The notes under the pieces are model-generated. The model saw nothing but the letters and a program-made list of their open reading frames with translations, ran no database searches and was not told the DNA's origin. This document shows positions 8,157-16,419 of a DNA stretch of 64,000 bases, piece by piece. A program made the translations under genes and the position numbers. Source of the stretch: Archangium violaceum (GTDB lineage: Bacteria; Myxococcota; Myxococcia; Myxococcales; Myxococcaceae). Position 1 is the stretch's first letter. Each line of letters starts with the position of its first letter. Location: positions 3,064,501 to 3,128,500 of the forward strand of contig NZ_CP069338.1 of assembly GCF_016859125.1 (NCBI RefSeq), written 5' to 3'.

Positions 8157-11100
8157 TCATTTGAAACCCGGAACCAGAAGGGTCGCCCATCGCTCCGGGC
8201 GTTTGATTCCGCCAGCCGTCAGCAGCGTGTCGGCCCGGAGTTTGAGCGCCCTGCCCTCCTCACCGCCCAGCAGCTCGCCCTTGCACCAGAGAGCACATGC
8301 CGCATGGGTGGGCATGTTGGCCGACTGGTAACCGTTGATGGCCACCGACAGGTGGGCCAGGGCCTGCTCGTGCTGCCCTCGCACCCGGGCCAGACCCGCC
8401 CGGAGCAGCTGCTCCAGGAAGGGAGCATCCCTCCGCATCTCGCGGCCGACCCGGGCAGCGTCCTGCTCGGCCGTCTCGAGCAGCTTCGCGCGCCGGCTCG
8501 AGTCCTCCCGCACCAGGGCCAGCGCGATCTGCGCCCGCAGCGCATACAGCTCCATGCGCGCGTTCTGCGCCCGGAAGATCTGCCCCGAGACGAGGGCGGG
8601 CCAGCTCTTCTCCAGGCGGGCCCAGGCGTCCGCGGGCCGTCCCTGGTAGAGGTCCGCCTGGGCATGGCGCTGGAAGTCGAAGTTCTTCTGGACGAGACCG
8701 CTCTGGGTCCAGCTCGCCATGGTCTCCCGCAGCAGCGCCCGGGCCTCCTCCGGCTCGTCCCGGGCGAGCAGGCAGTACGCGGTCGAGAACGAGGCGGTGA
8801 CCCGGGAGAACAGATCGCCCACCTCGGTGGCCCACCGGAACCACTCGGAAGCGCGCCGCTCCAATCCCTGGATGTCGCAGGTGGCCTGCAGCACCAGGGT
8901 GTAGAGGGTATGCCCCACGTTGAGCTCCCAGATGACGTCCGTCCCGTGCCGCTGGAGCAGCGTCATCCCACCATCCACCTGTGCGAGCGCGGTGCTCCAG
9001 TCACCCAGGACGAACGAGCGCGCGGCACGGTAGGTCTCGGCAAAGCCAATCAACGCGGGCTCCTTCAGCCGCTGGGCAAGCTCCCAGCCCCGCTCGAGGT
9101 AGCGGGTGCCCTTCTCCAGCGTCTGGGGCGTCCCCTGCCAGATCAGGATGGGACCGAAGGCGATCAACGCGCGGGCGACCCGGGACGGCTCCCCCGCTTC
9201 CAATGCCAGCCTCAAGCTCTGCAGCTGGTAGCTGCCCGCCCGCATCCACTCCACGCTCGCCAGCGATTTACCGAGCGCCCAACCCATGTCCACCTGGACG
9301 AGCATCCCGGGCGGAGCTGGCGTCCTCCGCGCCTTCGGCTCCAGACGGCTCATCTGGAGGCGGAGCATCTGATAGAGCAGGTTGGAGAAGGCTCCGACGT
9401 TGGTCCGGGGATAGGACAGGCCCACCTGGGAGAGCAGTGGCCGAACCAGGCCCAGCCCCTCGTCGATACGGCCGCTCAGCATCAGGCTCTCGATGGCCCG
9501 GCGCTGGAGCCCCAACCCCTCTTCCGGAGGGCTCTCGCGAGCCACCTCGAGGAACAGCGGCCCCGCCTCGGCGCCCCTGCCGGCATTCGCGAGGGCCTCG
9601 GCCCGGCGCGTCTTGAGCACCCTGGGACGCGGGAGCTCCGCGTCGGAGGCACCGCCCCCCCATTGGAGCGCGGACCCGAAGAGCTCCGCGGCACGGTGGA
9701 AGGCCAGGGCCTTGTAGGCGCGCTCGGCCGCGTGGACGGCATGGACCGCCGCCCTGCGCAGCTCACCCGCTCCGTGAAAGTGCTCGGCCAACAGCTCGTG
9801 CTCCGGCTCGGGCCGGGTCTCCAGCACCTCGGCGAGCCGACGGTGGCGTCCGGCGAGCGCGCTGGCCTCGAGTCCCTCCACCACGTACTCGCGGATTCGA
9901 TCATGGGAGACCTCCAGGCGGGTGTGCTCCCCCCTGCGGACCCGCAACAGACTCCGAGCGCGCAGCAGGACGAGCGAGGAGAGCGCGGCCTCTCCCTCCC
10001 GGGCCGCTTCGAGCACCAGGGTCTCGTCGGTGGGCCGCCCAGCCACGGCCACCAGTTCCAGCAGGTACCGCGCGCTCTCCGGGAGCTGGTGGATCCGCCT
10101 TCCGAGCACATCCCGGAGGGAGCTCCCCTCCCTGGACGCCGCGGGCGCCTCCTCGGTGACCTGCTCGGGCTCGAGGGAGAGCTCCTCGATGAAGAAGGGA
10201 TTGCCCTCGGCTTCGCGGACGATGCGCTCGGCGCGGAGCCGGGCCTCGGGCGAGGAGGAGCCCAGCCGGAACAGCGCGAGCCGCAGGGCCTCCTCCGCCG
10301 GGAGCGGTTGGAGCACGAGCTCGCGCCGGGGAGCCAGCGCGGGCGAGTGCGCCAGCAGTTGCTCCAGCTCGCGGAGGAAGGGGCTGACCTCCGCCTCCCC
10401 GGTGCGGTAGCTCGCCACGAGGAGCAGGTGCGGCACGTCTGGAGGCGAGAGCAACTCGGCCAGCAGGCGTGCGCTGTCCGCGTCGCCCCACTGGAGGTCA
10501 TCGAAGCAGAGCACCACGGGTCCCCGCCGGGCCAGGCTCGCGAGCAGCTTCTTGAGGACGGCCACCATCTGATGGCGCATCTGGAGCGAATCGAGCGGCT
10601 CGGCGGGTGCCGGAGCGTCCGGAGCGAGCTGCGCGAGCACCCGGAATACGGGGAAGAAGGCCGTGAGCTCCTGGACCTGGGCGGGGATGGGCTCTCGCGC
10701 CTCGTTGTCGGGCAGCTGCAGGAGGTAGCGCATGAGCGCATCCAGCAGGCTGTCCAGGGTCTTGTAGGGGACCGACTCGCGCTCGTAGCAGCGCCCCATC
10801 AGCGTGATGGCACCACGCGCGTAGGCGGAGTCCAGGAAGGTCCGCAGCAGGGTGCTCTTCCCCAGGCCGGGACCGCCGCTGAGGTACACCGTCTCGACCC
10901 GCCCCTCCCTGCTCCGCTCGAAGGCCTCCTCCAGCACCTGGAGCTCCGCCTCGCGACCCACGAGCGAGCGCCCCTGACCCGTCAGCACCTGACGGCTCTT
11001 CCCGTGGCTCCCGCTCCCCTCCGGGGCCAGGCAGGAGAGGATCTCCTCGTGCTTGGGGCGGTCCTCCGGCATGGGGCTCATCATGCGCATGCAGAGAGCC

Positions 11101-12071
11101 TCGAGCTCCGGCGGCAGGCCGTACGTGAGCCGCGAAGGCGGCACCGCCCCCCTCTTCTGATCCTGGAGGCGCTGGGCCGGAGGACCCACGAAGGGGCGCT
11201 GCCCGGTGAGGGCCTCATAGAGCATCACCCCCACGCTGAACCAATCGCTCGCCTCGGTGGCGGCCTCGCCCATCCACTGCTCCGGTGCCATGTAGCAGGG
11301 CGTGCCGGCCAACTCCTCGGGAGTCGCGTCCATGGGCGCGGGCGCGAACTCGCGGGCGAGCCCGAAGTCGAGCAGCACCACCCGGCCGGTGCTGGTGACG
11401 AGGACGTTGGAAGGCTTGAGATCGCGGTGGACGATGCCCGCCGCGTGCAGGGCCCGGACGCCCTGGGCCAGGAGGAAGAAAGCGGAGCGCAGGCGCCGCG
11501 GGTCCACGGAGAAGACGGGGCGAGCGGGCTCTGGGGCACCGGGCGCGGGAGCGGCGGAGAGCGGCGCGGGCGGTGCCGCGCGTGCCGACGTCTCCGATGG
11601 GAACACCAGGGTCGTCTCTTCGACGTGGCTCGTCCACGGGGCCCTGGGCTCGAGCGTCTCGGTGGGCGCCTGCGACAAGATGGGGTTGAAGGAACCCGAG
11701 GTGGCGGAGCGCTCGCGGACGTAGGCGATGAAGTTGCTCCCCGCCACATACTCCATGGTGAAGAACCACCGGTCACCTTCCGAGTGCAGCTCGTAGAGCG
11801 TCACCAGGTTGGGGTGGACGATGTCCGTGAGGAGCCGGAACTCCTGCTTGAAGCGGTAGAGCGCGCTCGGCCGGGAGTCATGGAGGAGCTTGAGTGCCAC
11901 CACCATGTTGTAGTGACGGTCGAAAACCTCGTAGACGGAGCCGAAGGCTCCCTGACCGATGAGCCGGCGGACCTCGAACCGCGCGGTCCCCTCGAATCCC
12001 TTCTGAGACAGAATCCGCACGTGCCCCGCCTTTCCCCCGGCGAACCGGACAGGACCCATGGAGGAGGACAC
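8157..12071 (-). CDS. Ser/Thr kinase-AAA ATPase-TPR giant regulator (PknK-like)
   Basis: 1304 residues from GTG at 12071 (ATG at 12059 is an alternative; neither has a strong ribosome site). The kinase domain, about residues 30-330, has GQGAFG, Lys61 in VALK, HRDLKPSN at 215 and DFG at 235, so it should be active. A Pro/Ala-rich insert of about 65 residues (122-188) sits between hinge and catalytic loop. Next comes a STAND-like ATPase (GREAEL, Walker A GGPGLGKST, Walker B VVLCFDDLQWGD), then about 550 residues of helical TPR-like repeats. This architecture is common in myxobacteria. It precedes the LigA/IPT gene by 56 bases. Confidence 0.92.
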   Translation of the reverse strand: MSSSMGPVRFAGGKAGHVRILSQKGFEGTARFEVRRLIGQGAFGSVYEVFDRHYNMVVALKLLHDSRPSALYRFKQEFRLLTDIVHPNLVTLYELHSEGDRWFFTMEYVAGSNFIAYVRERSATSGSFNPILSQAPTETLEPRAPWTSHVEETTLVFPSETSARAAPPAPLSAAPAPGAPEPARPVFSVDPRRLRSAFFLLAQGVRALHAAGIVHRDLKPSNVLVTSTGRVVLLDFGLAREFAPAPMDATPEELAGTPCYMAPEQWMGEAATEASDWFSVGVMLYEALTGQRPFVGPPAQRLQDQKRGAVPPSRLTYGLPPELEALCMRMMSPMPEDRPKHEEILSCLAPEGSGSHGKSRQVLTGQGRSLVGREAELQVLEEAFERSREGRVETVYLSGGPGLGKSTLLRTFLDSAYARGAITLMGRCYERESVPYKTLDSLLDALMRYLLQLPDNEAREPIPAQVQELTAFFPVFRVLAQLAPDAPAPAEPLDSLQMRHQMVAVLKKLLASLARRGPVVLCFDDLQWGDADSARLLAELLSPPDVPHLLLVASYRTGEAEVSPFLRELEQLLAHSPALAPRRELVLQPLPAEEALRLALFRLGSSSPEARLRAERIVREAEGNPFFIEELSLEPEQVTEEAPAASREGSSLRDVLGRRIHQLPESARYLLELVAVAGRPTDETLVLEAAREGEAALSSLVLLRARSLLRVRRGEHTRLEVSHDRIREYVVEGLEASALAGRHRRLAEVLETRPEPEHELLAEHFHGAGELRRAAVHAVHAAERAYKALAFHRAAELFGSALQWGGGASDAELPRPRVLKTRRAEALANAGRGAEAGPLFLEVARESPPEEGLGLQRRAIESLMLSGRIDEGLGLVRPLLSQVGLSYPRTNVGAFSNLLYQMLRLQMSRLEPKARRTPAPPGMLVQVDMGWALGKSLASVEWMRAGSYQLQSLRLALEAGEPSRVARALIAFGPILIWQGTPQTLEKGTRYLERGWELAQRLKEPALIGFAETYRAARSFVLGDWSTALAQVDGGMTLLQRHGTDVIWELNVGHTLYTLVLQATCDIQGLERRASEWFRWATEVGDLFSRVTASFSTAYCLLARDEPEEARALLRETMASWTQSGLVQKNFDFQRHAQADLYQGRPADAWARLEKSWPALVSGQIFRAQNARMELYALRAQIALALVREDSSRRAKLLETAEQDAARVGREMRRDAPFLEQLLRAGLARVRGQHEQALAHLSVAINGYQSANMPTHAACALWCKGELLGGEEGRALKLRADTLLTAGGIKRPERWATLLVPGFK

Positions 12072-12158
12072 CGAGGCCCGCCTCGAGGATGCGTTGATGG
12101 ACAGGAATTATCCACCGCGCGATTCCGCTTGTGAAGGAGGCGCGGGTGGGCCCTCCAG

Positions 12159-13499
12159 CTACTCCTGCTCCTTCTCGTCCTTCTGGAGCAGGGACTGGCA
12201 GGGGACCTCCGGCCGGGGATACGCATTGAACGGGAGGAACCAGACACCATCGAACCCATGCAGGTTGGCCCTGCCATGGCAGGCCATGCACGAGGACCTC
12301 GAGTCCTGGAACCAGGTCTCGGCCGCCACGTTGGCCGTGTTCGTCTGCGGCTGCGGCTGGCGCGCATTGGGGAAGCTGTCCGTCCCGTCGTGGGTCGGCC
12401 ACTGCGTCATCACGAGTTGGTAGTTCTCCCAGACGGTGCCCTTGACGCCTGGGGCGGCGTGATAGTCCTCGTTGGTACGCTGGGTCGAGCTGGCGATCGG
12501 CCGCATGCGCACCACCTGCGTCGGCTCCGGGTCCCGCCGCGGCGGATTACACCGATCGATCGGCCTGCCCATGGGAGAAGGCGGCGTCGTCGGATCGCCG
12601 TTGTTGAGCGCGTACGGCGCGCGCCCCTGGCTCTTCTCACCCGGGATGGCCGGAACGTTATCGACGTGTTCGAAGGTGGCCCAGATCCAGTTCGGGAAGC
12701 CCACGACCTTGTTGACGATGTGCAGGCCGATCAGACCGACGGGGGTTGGGGTGCACCTGCCGGACACCGGGTCGAGCACGTTGGCCTGGGTGACGTAGTA
12801 GCGGCTCCATTGCTCGGGAGGCACCCCCGTCATGATGCGCCACGAGGCCTTGACCCCGATCGAACCAAACGGGAACTCCAGGGGGTTGTCCGTGCCGCCA
12901 TGCAGGTTCTCCGCCAGATACAGCGGGCCCGGGTACCGCGAGGGAGGATTGATGATGAAGTTGTACTGCGTGTTGTTGACCCGGAACTCGTAACGGACGT
13001 ACTGGCGGTTCTGGCTCACCAGCGGACCGGCCTGACGTTTGAGGCCGGCCTGGTTGAACCCGTGGAACCTGTCGAAGGAGGCCAGGTATTTCGTGTAGGG
13101 CGCCAGCCGCTCGTTGGGATCGCATGGCGAGAGTGTGTCGAAGCTGTTCCAGGTGGCCGGAGCCGCACCCCCGGGGAGGAACAACTCGTAGTCCGCCTTC
13201 CATGTCTCCCAGACCCCCGGCACGGACACGTCACCATAACGCTTCCCGTTGTCGGCGAGGCCCCGGTATCTGCCCTTCTGTGCCGGCCAGGTGAGCGCGA
13301 TGAACTCCCGCCACGCGAAGTCATCGAAATACGGCAGGTTCTTCTCGGGGTCGGAGAACGGCGGGGTGATGCTGACGGGGACGACCGCCGACACCTGGGG
13401 CGACGGGCGAGCGGCCGGGGCCTGGGCGCTCGCGACGGGAAGCCAGGCGAGGAGAACTCCCATGAACAGTCGGGTGACGAAGGTGTATCGACTCAGCAT
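12159..13499 (-). CDS. Exported protein with one CxxCH haem motif
   Basis: 446 residues from the ATG at 13499, which opens a signal peptide ending VASAQA; a longer frame to 13592 has an unlikely N-terminus. The mature protein is rich in Trp, Pro and Tyr (WREFIALTWPAQKGRY, ENYQLVMTQWP) and carries a single CMACH motif near the C-terminus for covalent c-type haem. Such proteins are annotated only as 'cytochrome c family' in relatives I recall. It is periplasmic by inference; partner enzyme unknown. No other cytochrome genes are adjacent. Confidence 0.75.
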   Translation of the reverse strand: MLSRYTFVTRLFMGVLLAWLPVASAQAPAARPSPQVSAVVPVSITPPFSDPEKNLPYFDDFAWREFIALTWPAQKGRYRGLADNGKRYGDVSVPGVWETWKADYELFLPGGAAPATWNSFDTLSPCDPNERLAPYTKYLASFDRFHGFNQAGLKRQAGPLVSQNRQYVRYEFRVNNTQYNFIINPPSRYPGPLYLAENLHGGTDNPLEFPFGSIGVKASWRIMTGVPPEQWSRYYVTQANVLDPVSGRCTPTPVGLIGLHIVNKVVGFPNWIWATFEHVDNVPAIPGEKSQGRAPYALNNGDPTTPPSPMGRPIDRCNPPRRDPEPTQVVRMRPIASSTQRTNEDYHAAPGVKGTVWENYQLVMTQWPTHDGTDSFPNARQPQPQTNTANVAAETWFQDSRSSCMACHGRANLHGFDGVWFLPFNAYPRPEVPCQSLLQKDEKEQE

Positions 13500-13659
13500 C
13501 GGATGCGATCCCCCTGGTGCTCGACTGAAACCACGTGGACGGGCCCCGCGAGGTGCCCGGATGGGGGCAGGTTGCAGCAGCCTCCGGGGCATCCACCATG
13601 AAGAGGTTCACCCGTTTGGAGTGAATTGCCTCACACCCCGCGGCTCCAGGGGGTGGCGC

Positions 13660-14916
13660 TCAGCGCTGGTAGATCTTCACCCAGTCCACGTACATCTTCA
13701 CCGGAGCGCCCATGGTGGTGCGGAAGGCGTCGAGCTGGATGCACAGATGGTGTGCCACGTCCGGGATGGCATTGACGTCCGTGAGCGTCCAGACCAGGGC
13801 CCCGTCGCGGAAGATGCGCAGGGCCTCCGGCTCCCACTCCATCGCGACGGTATGCCATTGGGTCGCGTCCACGGCGTGTCTGTAATGGTACTGGCGGTTG
13901 TCCGCGCCGTAGTGGATGAACGTGCTGAAGCTGGCGCGGCTCGTGCCGGTGCCCGTCTCGTAGATGTCGTTCTCCCCATCCGAGGGCCAGTTCCCGCTCT
14001 GGGGCCACGTGAGCACCACGCCACTGGTCGTGCCGCTGGGGTCCGGCTCGGTGCGGACGCGGAACTCGAAGCGGCCGTACTTGTAGTTCGACTTGTGCGA
14101 CATGCCGCCCGACACGAGCGTGCCATCGACCATCTGCGCGGTGACTGTCAGCAGGCCATTGGCGACGCTGAACGCGCTCGGACGGCGCAAGCCATTGCCG
14201 CCATGCCCGGGCGAGTAGTACATGCTCCACTGGGTGGTATCGACCGCGCTCCCCAGGAAGTCATCCTGGAAGACGAGCCGCCAGCCCGGGGGCGTGCCAG
14301 GCGCCGTGACGCGGATGTCATCCGCGTAGAGGGCGTCACCCGACACGCTGTTCGTCTGGAGGATGTAGAAGGACAGCTTCCGGTCCGTCTGCTCGAGCGT
14401 GGCCGAGACGGTGACCTTCTGGAAGGTCTGCGTCAGTGTCGCCCTCTGCTCCCACACACGGACGACACCGCTGGCATCCGTCTCCCGGAGCGCGAGGATC
14501 ACCGTCTTGCCCACCGCGCTCGTGCTCGCGGCGGCGACGTAGGCGCTCGCCGTGTATGTGCCCAACGCAGCGGGAGCCGCCACCACGCTCGACGCGGCCT
14601 CGAGCGAATACCCTCCGCTCGTCCCGGCCACGGGCGTGACCTTCACCACGTAGCCGCCCTCGGGCGCGTCCGAGGAACGGAGGATCCGCGACAGGCTTGC
14701 CTGCCACGTCTTCCAGCCCTGGAGGTCCTGCTCGAAGCCGCCGTTGGCGAGCAGGTTGTCCGTCGCCGCGGCCGTGCTCGCTCGGGTCTCCTCCGGCGCG
14801 AGCGCCCGGACCTCCGGCTCGGGCCCACAGCCCATCCCCAACAGCCCGCTCAGGCCCACCACGCAGGCCAGCCGCACGCACCGCCCACGTCCTCGTCCCA
14901 CGAGACTTCGCATCAT
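13660..14916 (-). CDS. GH16 glycoside hydrolase lipoprotein with CBM-like domain
   Basis: 418 residues from ATG at 14916, six bases after GGAGGG. The signal ends LLGMGC, a good lipobox. Residues about 45-190 look like a carbohydrate-binding beta-sandwich (LLANGGFEQDLQGWKTW start, IRVTAPG end). The catalytic domain has the GH16 signature E-x-D-x-x-E as ENDIYETG, preceded by GVVLTWPQSGNWPSDG, and ends MYVDWVKIYQ. GH16 enzymes cleave beta-1,3 or beta-1,4 glucans and galactans; the exact substrate is unknown. The gene stands alone, 160 bases downstream of the haem protein. Confidence 0.92.
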   Translation of the reverse strand: MMRSLVGRGRGRCVRLACVVGLSGLLGMGCGPEPEVRALAPEETRASTAAATDNLLANGGFEQDLQGWKTWQASLSRILRSSDAPEGGYVVKVTPVAGTSGGYSLEAASSVVAAPAALGTYTASAYVAAASTSAVGKTVILALRETDASGVVRVWEQRATLTQTFQKVTVSATLEQTDRKLSFYILQTNSVSGDALYADDIRVTAPGTPPGWRLVFQDDFLGSAVDTTQWSMYYSPGHGGNGLRRPSAFSVANGLLTVTAQMVDGTLVSGGMSHKSNYKYGRFEFRVRTEPDPSGTTSGVVLTWPQSGNWPSDGENDIYETGTGTSRASFSTFIHYGADNRQYHYRHAVDATQWHTVAMEWEPEALRIFRDGALVWTLTDVNAIPDVAHHLCIQLDAFRTTMGAPVKMYVDWVKIYQR

Positions 14917-15085
14917 CTGAAACCCTCCATCCTCGAAAAGGTCTACAGGGAAGAGGGGGACTCCCGCCCCGCATCTCAAAAAAGCCATGCAGCTCGACTT
15001 CGCGCTCGACGCCTTCCACCCAACTCCGACAAGGGCTCCGCGGCGACGGCGAACGGCTTCCCCACGCTCGCATGCCAGACGCGTA

Positions 15086-15129
15086 GGCGCCCCGGCCCCG
15101 CCTCCGCTCACTCACGGGGCCGGGGCGCC
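15086..15129 (-). terminator. 15-bp perfect inverted repeat after the GST remnant
   Basis: GGCGCCCCGGCCCCG at 15086-15100 pairs exactly with 15115-15129, leaving a 14-base loop. It begins 10 bases after the stop of the leftward GST remnant and points to a terminator. No U run follows. It may serve both the truncated gene and the tRNA array upstream. Confidence 0.7.
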
Positions 15130-15139
15130 GGGGTAGGCG

Positions 15140-15655
15140 TCAGTCCTCCGTCCGCGGCTGTGGAAAGAGACCTCTATAGGGCCGAGCCTCCTCCACGGCG
15201 CGGGCGAAGGACGGCCGGTTCAGCAGGCGGTCCAGATAGGCCCTGACGTGCGAGTGCGCCTGGGTGATGGGCACGACCCAATCGGCGTAGAACAAGGCGG
15301 GGCCCGCGGCACAGTCCGCCAGGGTGAACGCCTCGCCAATGGCCCAGGTCCGGTTCGCCATCTGTCGATCGAGCAGGCCATAGGCGGTGAGCAACGAAGC
15401 CCTGGCCACCTCCACACCGTGTGGATCTCCGCGCCCTTTGGGGCGGATCCGGTCGGTGACGATCTTCTGCATCGGCTCGGCGATCTGGAGATCGAAGAAG
15501 CGATCCCACAGGCGCGCTTCGAGGGCCTGGTCGAATTCTCCGGGAATCAGCGGCGTCGCGCCCGGGTGATGGCGATCCAGGTATTCGATGATGATGCTGG
15601 ACTCGGGAAGGGTCCGGTTCGCGGCGCGGTCCACCAGGACCGGCATCCGTCCCAC
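15140..15655 (-). pseudogene. Glutathione S-transferase lacking its N-terminus
   Basis: The reading frame starts inside the thioredoxin-like domain at VGRMPVLVD, continues PESSIIIEYLD, the normal glutathione-contacting Glu-Ser pair, and then has a complete helical C-terminal domain (NRTWAIGEAFTLADCAAGPALFYADWV, NRPSFARAVEEARPY). Normal GSTs have about 45-55 more residues before this point, carrying the catalytic Ser/Tyr/Cys. An in-frame stop lies at 15683-15685 and the tRNA array begins at 15717, so the first exon-length of the gene is gone. I call it a remnant; a GTG at 15655 could still start translation of a 171-residue product. Confidence 0.75.
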
Positions 15656-15716
15656 CGGGCAGTGGCCGTCGAGGGTTGGGCGTCATCGGCCGTTTCTCTC
15701 ACGACCCCACGCGAAG

Positions 15717-15789
15717 TGCACGCCCTGGGGATCGAACCCAGCGAAATCGGTGTGTGGAACCGACGCCGTCTCCAGCTGGCTCGGCGTGC
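15717..15789 (-). tRNA. tRNA-Val-like (anticodon CAC), atypical
   Basis: 73 nt cloverleaf: acceptor GCACGCC/GGCGTGC, T arm CTGGG-TTCGATC-CCCAG, anticodon stem TCGGT/ACCGA with loop TCCACAC, discriminator A73 as in Val tRNAs. Position 8 is G instead of U and position 33 is C instead of the near-universal U33. No CCA encoded. First (3'-most) gene of the array. Confidence 0.65.
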
Positions 15790-15797
15790 ATGAGAAG

Positions 15798-15868
15798 TCG
15801 CGGAGCAGGGAGTTGAACCCTGTGGCGCAGGCGTATGAGACCCGGTGGGGCACCGGCCCCTCTCCGCG
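15798..15868 (-). tRNA. tRNA-Met (anticodon CAT), short D arm
   Basis: 71 nt. Acceptor CGCGGAG/CTCCGCG is fully paired including C1-G72. Anticodon stem CGGGT/GCCTG has two G-U pairs and loop CTCATAC with U33. T arm CAGGG-TTCAACT-CCCTG. Discriminator A73 fits Met. The D region is reduced to a GGGC/GCCC stem with a loop of about 4-6 nt. It is neither a classic initiator (no C1-A72 mismatch) nor clearly the Ile2 type. Confidence 0.75.
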
Positions 15869-15877
15869 TTGAACGAG

Positions 15878-15951
15878 TGCCTCTGGCAGGAATTGAACCT
15901 GCGGCCTCACGGTTCGGAGCCGTGCGCTCTCATCCACTGAGCTACAGAGGC
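15878..15951 (-). tRNA. tRNA-Arg (anticodon CCG)
   Basis: 74 nt, canonical in every arm: acceptor GCCTCTG/CAGAGGC, D arm TAGCTCAGTGGATGAGAGC, anticodon loop CTCCGAA, T arm GCAGG-TTCAATT-CCTGC, discriminator A73. Reads CGG. No CCA encoded. Confidence 0.93.
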
Positions 15952-15963
15952 AAGAAGAAGAAG

Positions 15964-16037
15964 TGGTTCCGGCAGGACTCGAACCTGCGACCCCACGGTT
16001 CGCAACCGTGTGCTCTCATCCGCTGAGCTACGGAACC
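15964..16037 (-). tRNA. tRNA-Arg (anticodon GCG)
   Basis: 74 nt, canonical fold: acceptor GGTTCCG/CGGAACC, D arm TAGCTCAGCGGATGAGAGC, anticodon stem CACGG/CCGTG with loop TTGCGAA, T arm GCAGG-TTCGAGT-CCTGC, discriminator A73. Bacteria normally read CGC with an A34 (inosine) tRNA-Arg ACG, so a GCG anticodon is unusual. Closely similar to the adjacent CCG gene, suggesting local duplication. Confidence 0.92.
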
Positions 16038-16047
16038 AGAAAACAGA

Positions 16048-16119
16048 AGCTGCCGGCGGGACTCGAACCCGCATCGTCCTGAGTGGCGCTCAGGTGCCTC
16101 ACCTCTCGGCCACGGCAGC
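16048..16119 (-). tRNA. tRNA-Gly-like (anticodon GCC), atypical loop
   Basis: 72 nt. Acceptor GCTGCCG/CGGCAGC, D stem GCC/GGC, anticodon stem CCTGA/TCAGG with loop GCGCCAC, T arm GCGGG-TTCGAGT-CCCGC, discriminator U73, which is the Gly identity base. Position 33 is C rather than U. The variable loop is short, so despite a Leu/Ser-like D arm (GGCCGAGAGG) it is not a class II tRNA. Confidence 0.7.
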
Positions 16120-16142
16120 AACACGACCTTCGGTACTGCGAG

Positions 16143-16215
16143 AGCCCCTGGTCGGGTTCGAACCGACGGCCTCCGGTTTACGAAACCGGCGCTCCTCCAG
16201 CTGAGCTACAAGGGC
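16143..16215 (-). tRNA. tRNA-Thr (anticodon CGT)
   Basis: 73 nt. Acceptor GCCCTTG/CAGGGGC (one G-U), D arm TAGCTCAGCTGGAGGAGC, anticodon stem CCGGT/ACCGG with loop TTCGTAA, T arm GTCGG-TTCGAAC-CCGAC, discriminator U73. Reads ACG. No CCA encoded. Only four bases separate its 5' end from the 3' end of the Trp gene. Confidence 0.9.
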
Positions 16216-16219
16216 ATGG

Positions 16220-16287
16220 CAGGCCGCCAAGGAGTTGAACCCTGCACGCTCGGATTTGGATTCCAAGCTGCTCCCGGAGCGCGGCCT
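16220..16287 (-). tRNA. tRNA-Trp (anticodon CCA), truncated D arm
   Basis: 68 nt only. Acceptor AGGCCGC/GCGGCCT, anticodon stem TTGGA/TCCGA with loop ATCCAAA, T arm CAGGG-TTCAACT-CCTTG, discriminator G73 as in Trp tRNAs, followed directly by CCA. The D region is 14 nt, GCTC-CGG-GAGC plus three bases, so there is no normal D loop with GG; the tertiary D-T loop contact must be altered. Confidence 0.75.
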
Positions 16288-16330
16288 ATGAACACAGACA
16301 ACAAACAACAGACGACGGGTGCGACGTGAG

Positions 16331-16400
16331 AGGCCCATGCGGGAGTCGAACCCGCCCCACGCGGTGTTGCAAACCGCTGCCGCCCCAGGCGGAACGGGCC
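16331..16400 (-). tRNA. tRNA-Cys (anticodon GCA), truncated D arm
   Basis: 70 nt. Acceptor GGCCCGT/ATGGGCC, anticodon stem GCGGT/ACCGC with loop TTGCAAC, T arm GCGGG-TTCGACT-CCCGC, discriminator U73, the key Cys identity base. The D region is CGCC-TGG-GGCG, a three-base loop. No CCA encoded. Confidence 0.8.
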
Positions 16401-16419
16401 ATGTCCTGCATGCTGCGTG

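Noticed and set aside
8304-12134. 1276-codon rightward frame opposite the giant kinase
   Set aside because: Antisense shadow of a gene with intact kinase and ATPase motifs; its own composition is Gln/Arg/Leu-rich without structure.
16048-16119. Leu or Ser tRNA reading of the fifth array gene
   Set aside because: The D arm looks Leu/Ser-like, but there is no long variable arm, the anticodon is GCC and the discriminator is U, all favouring Gly.
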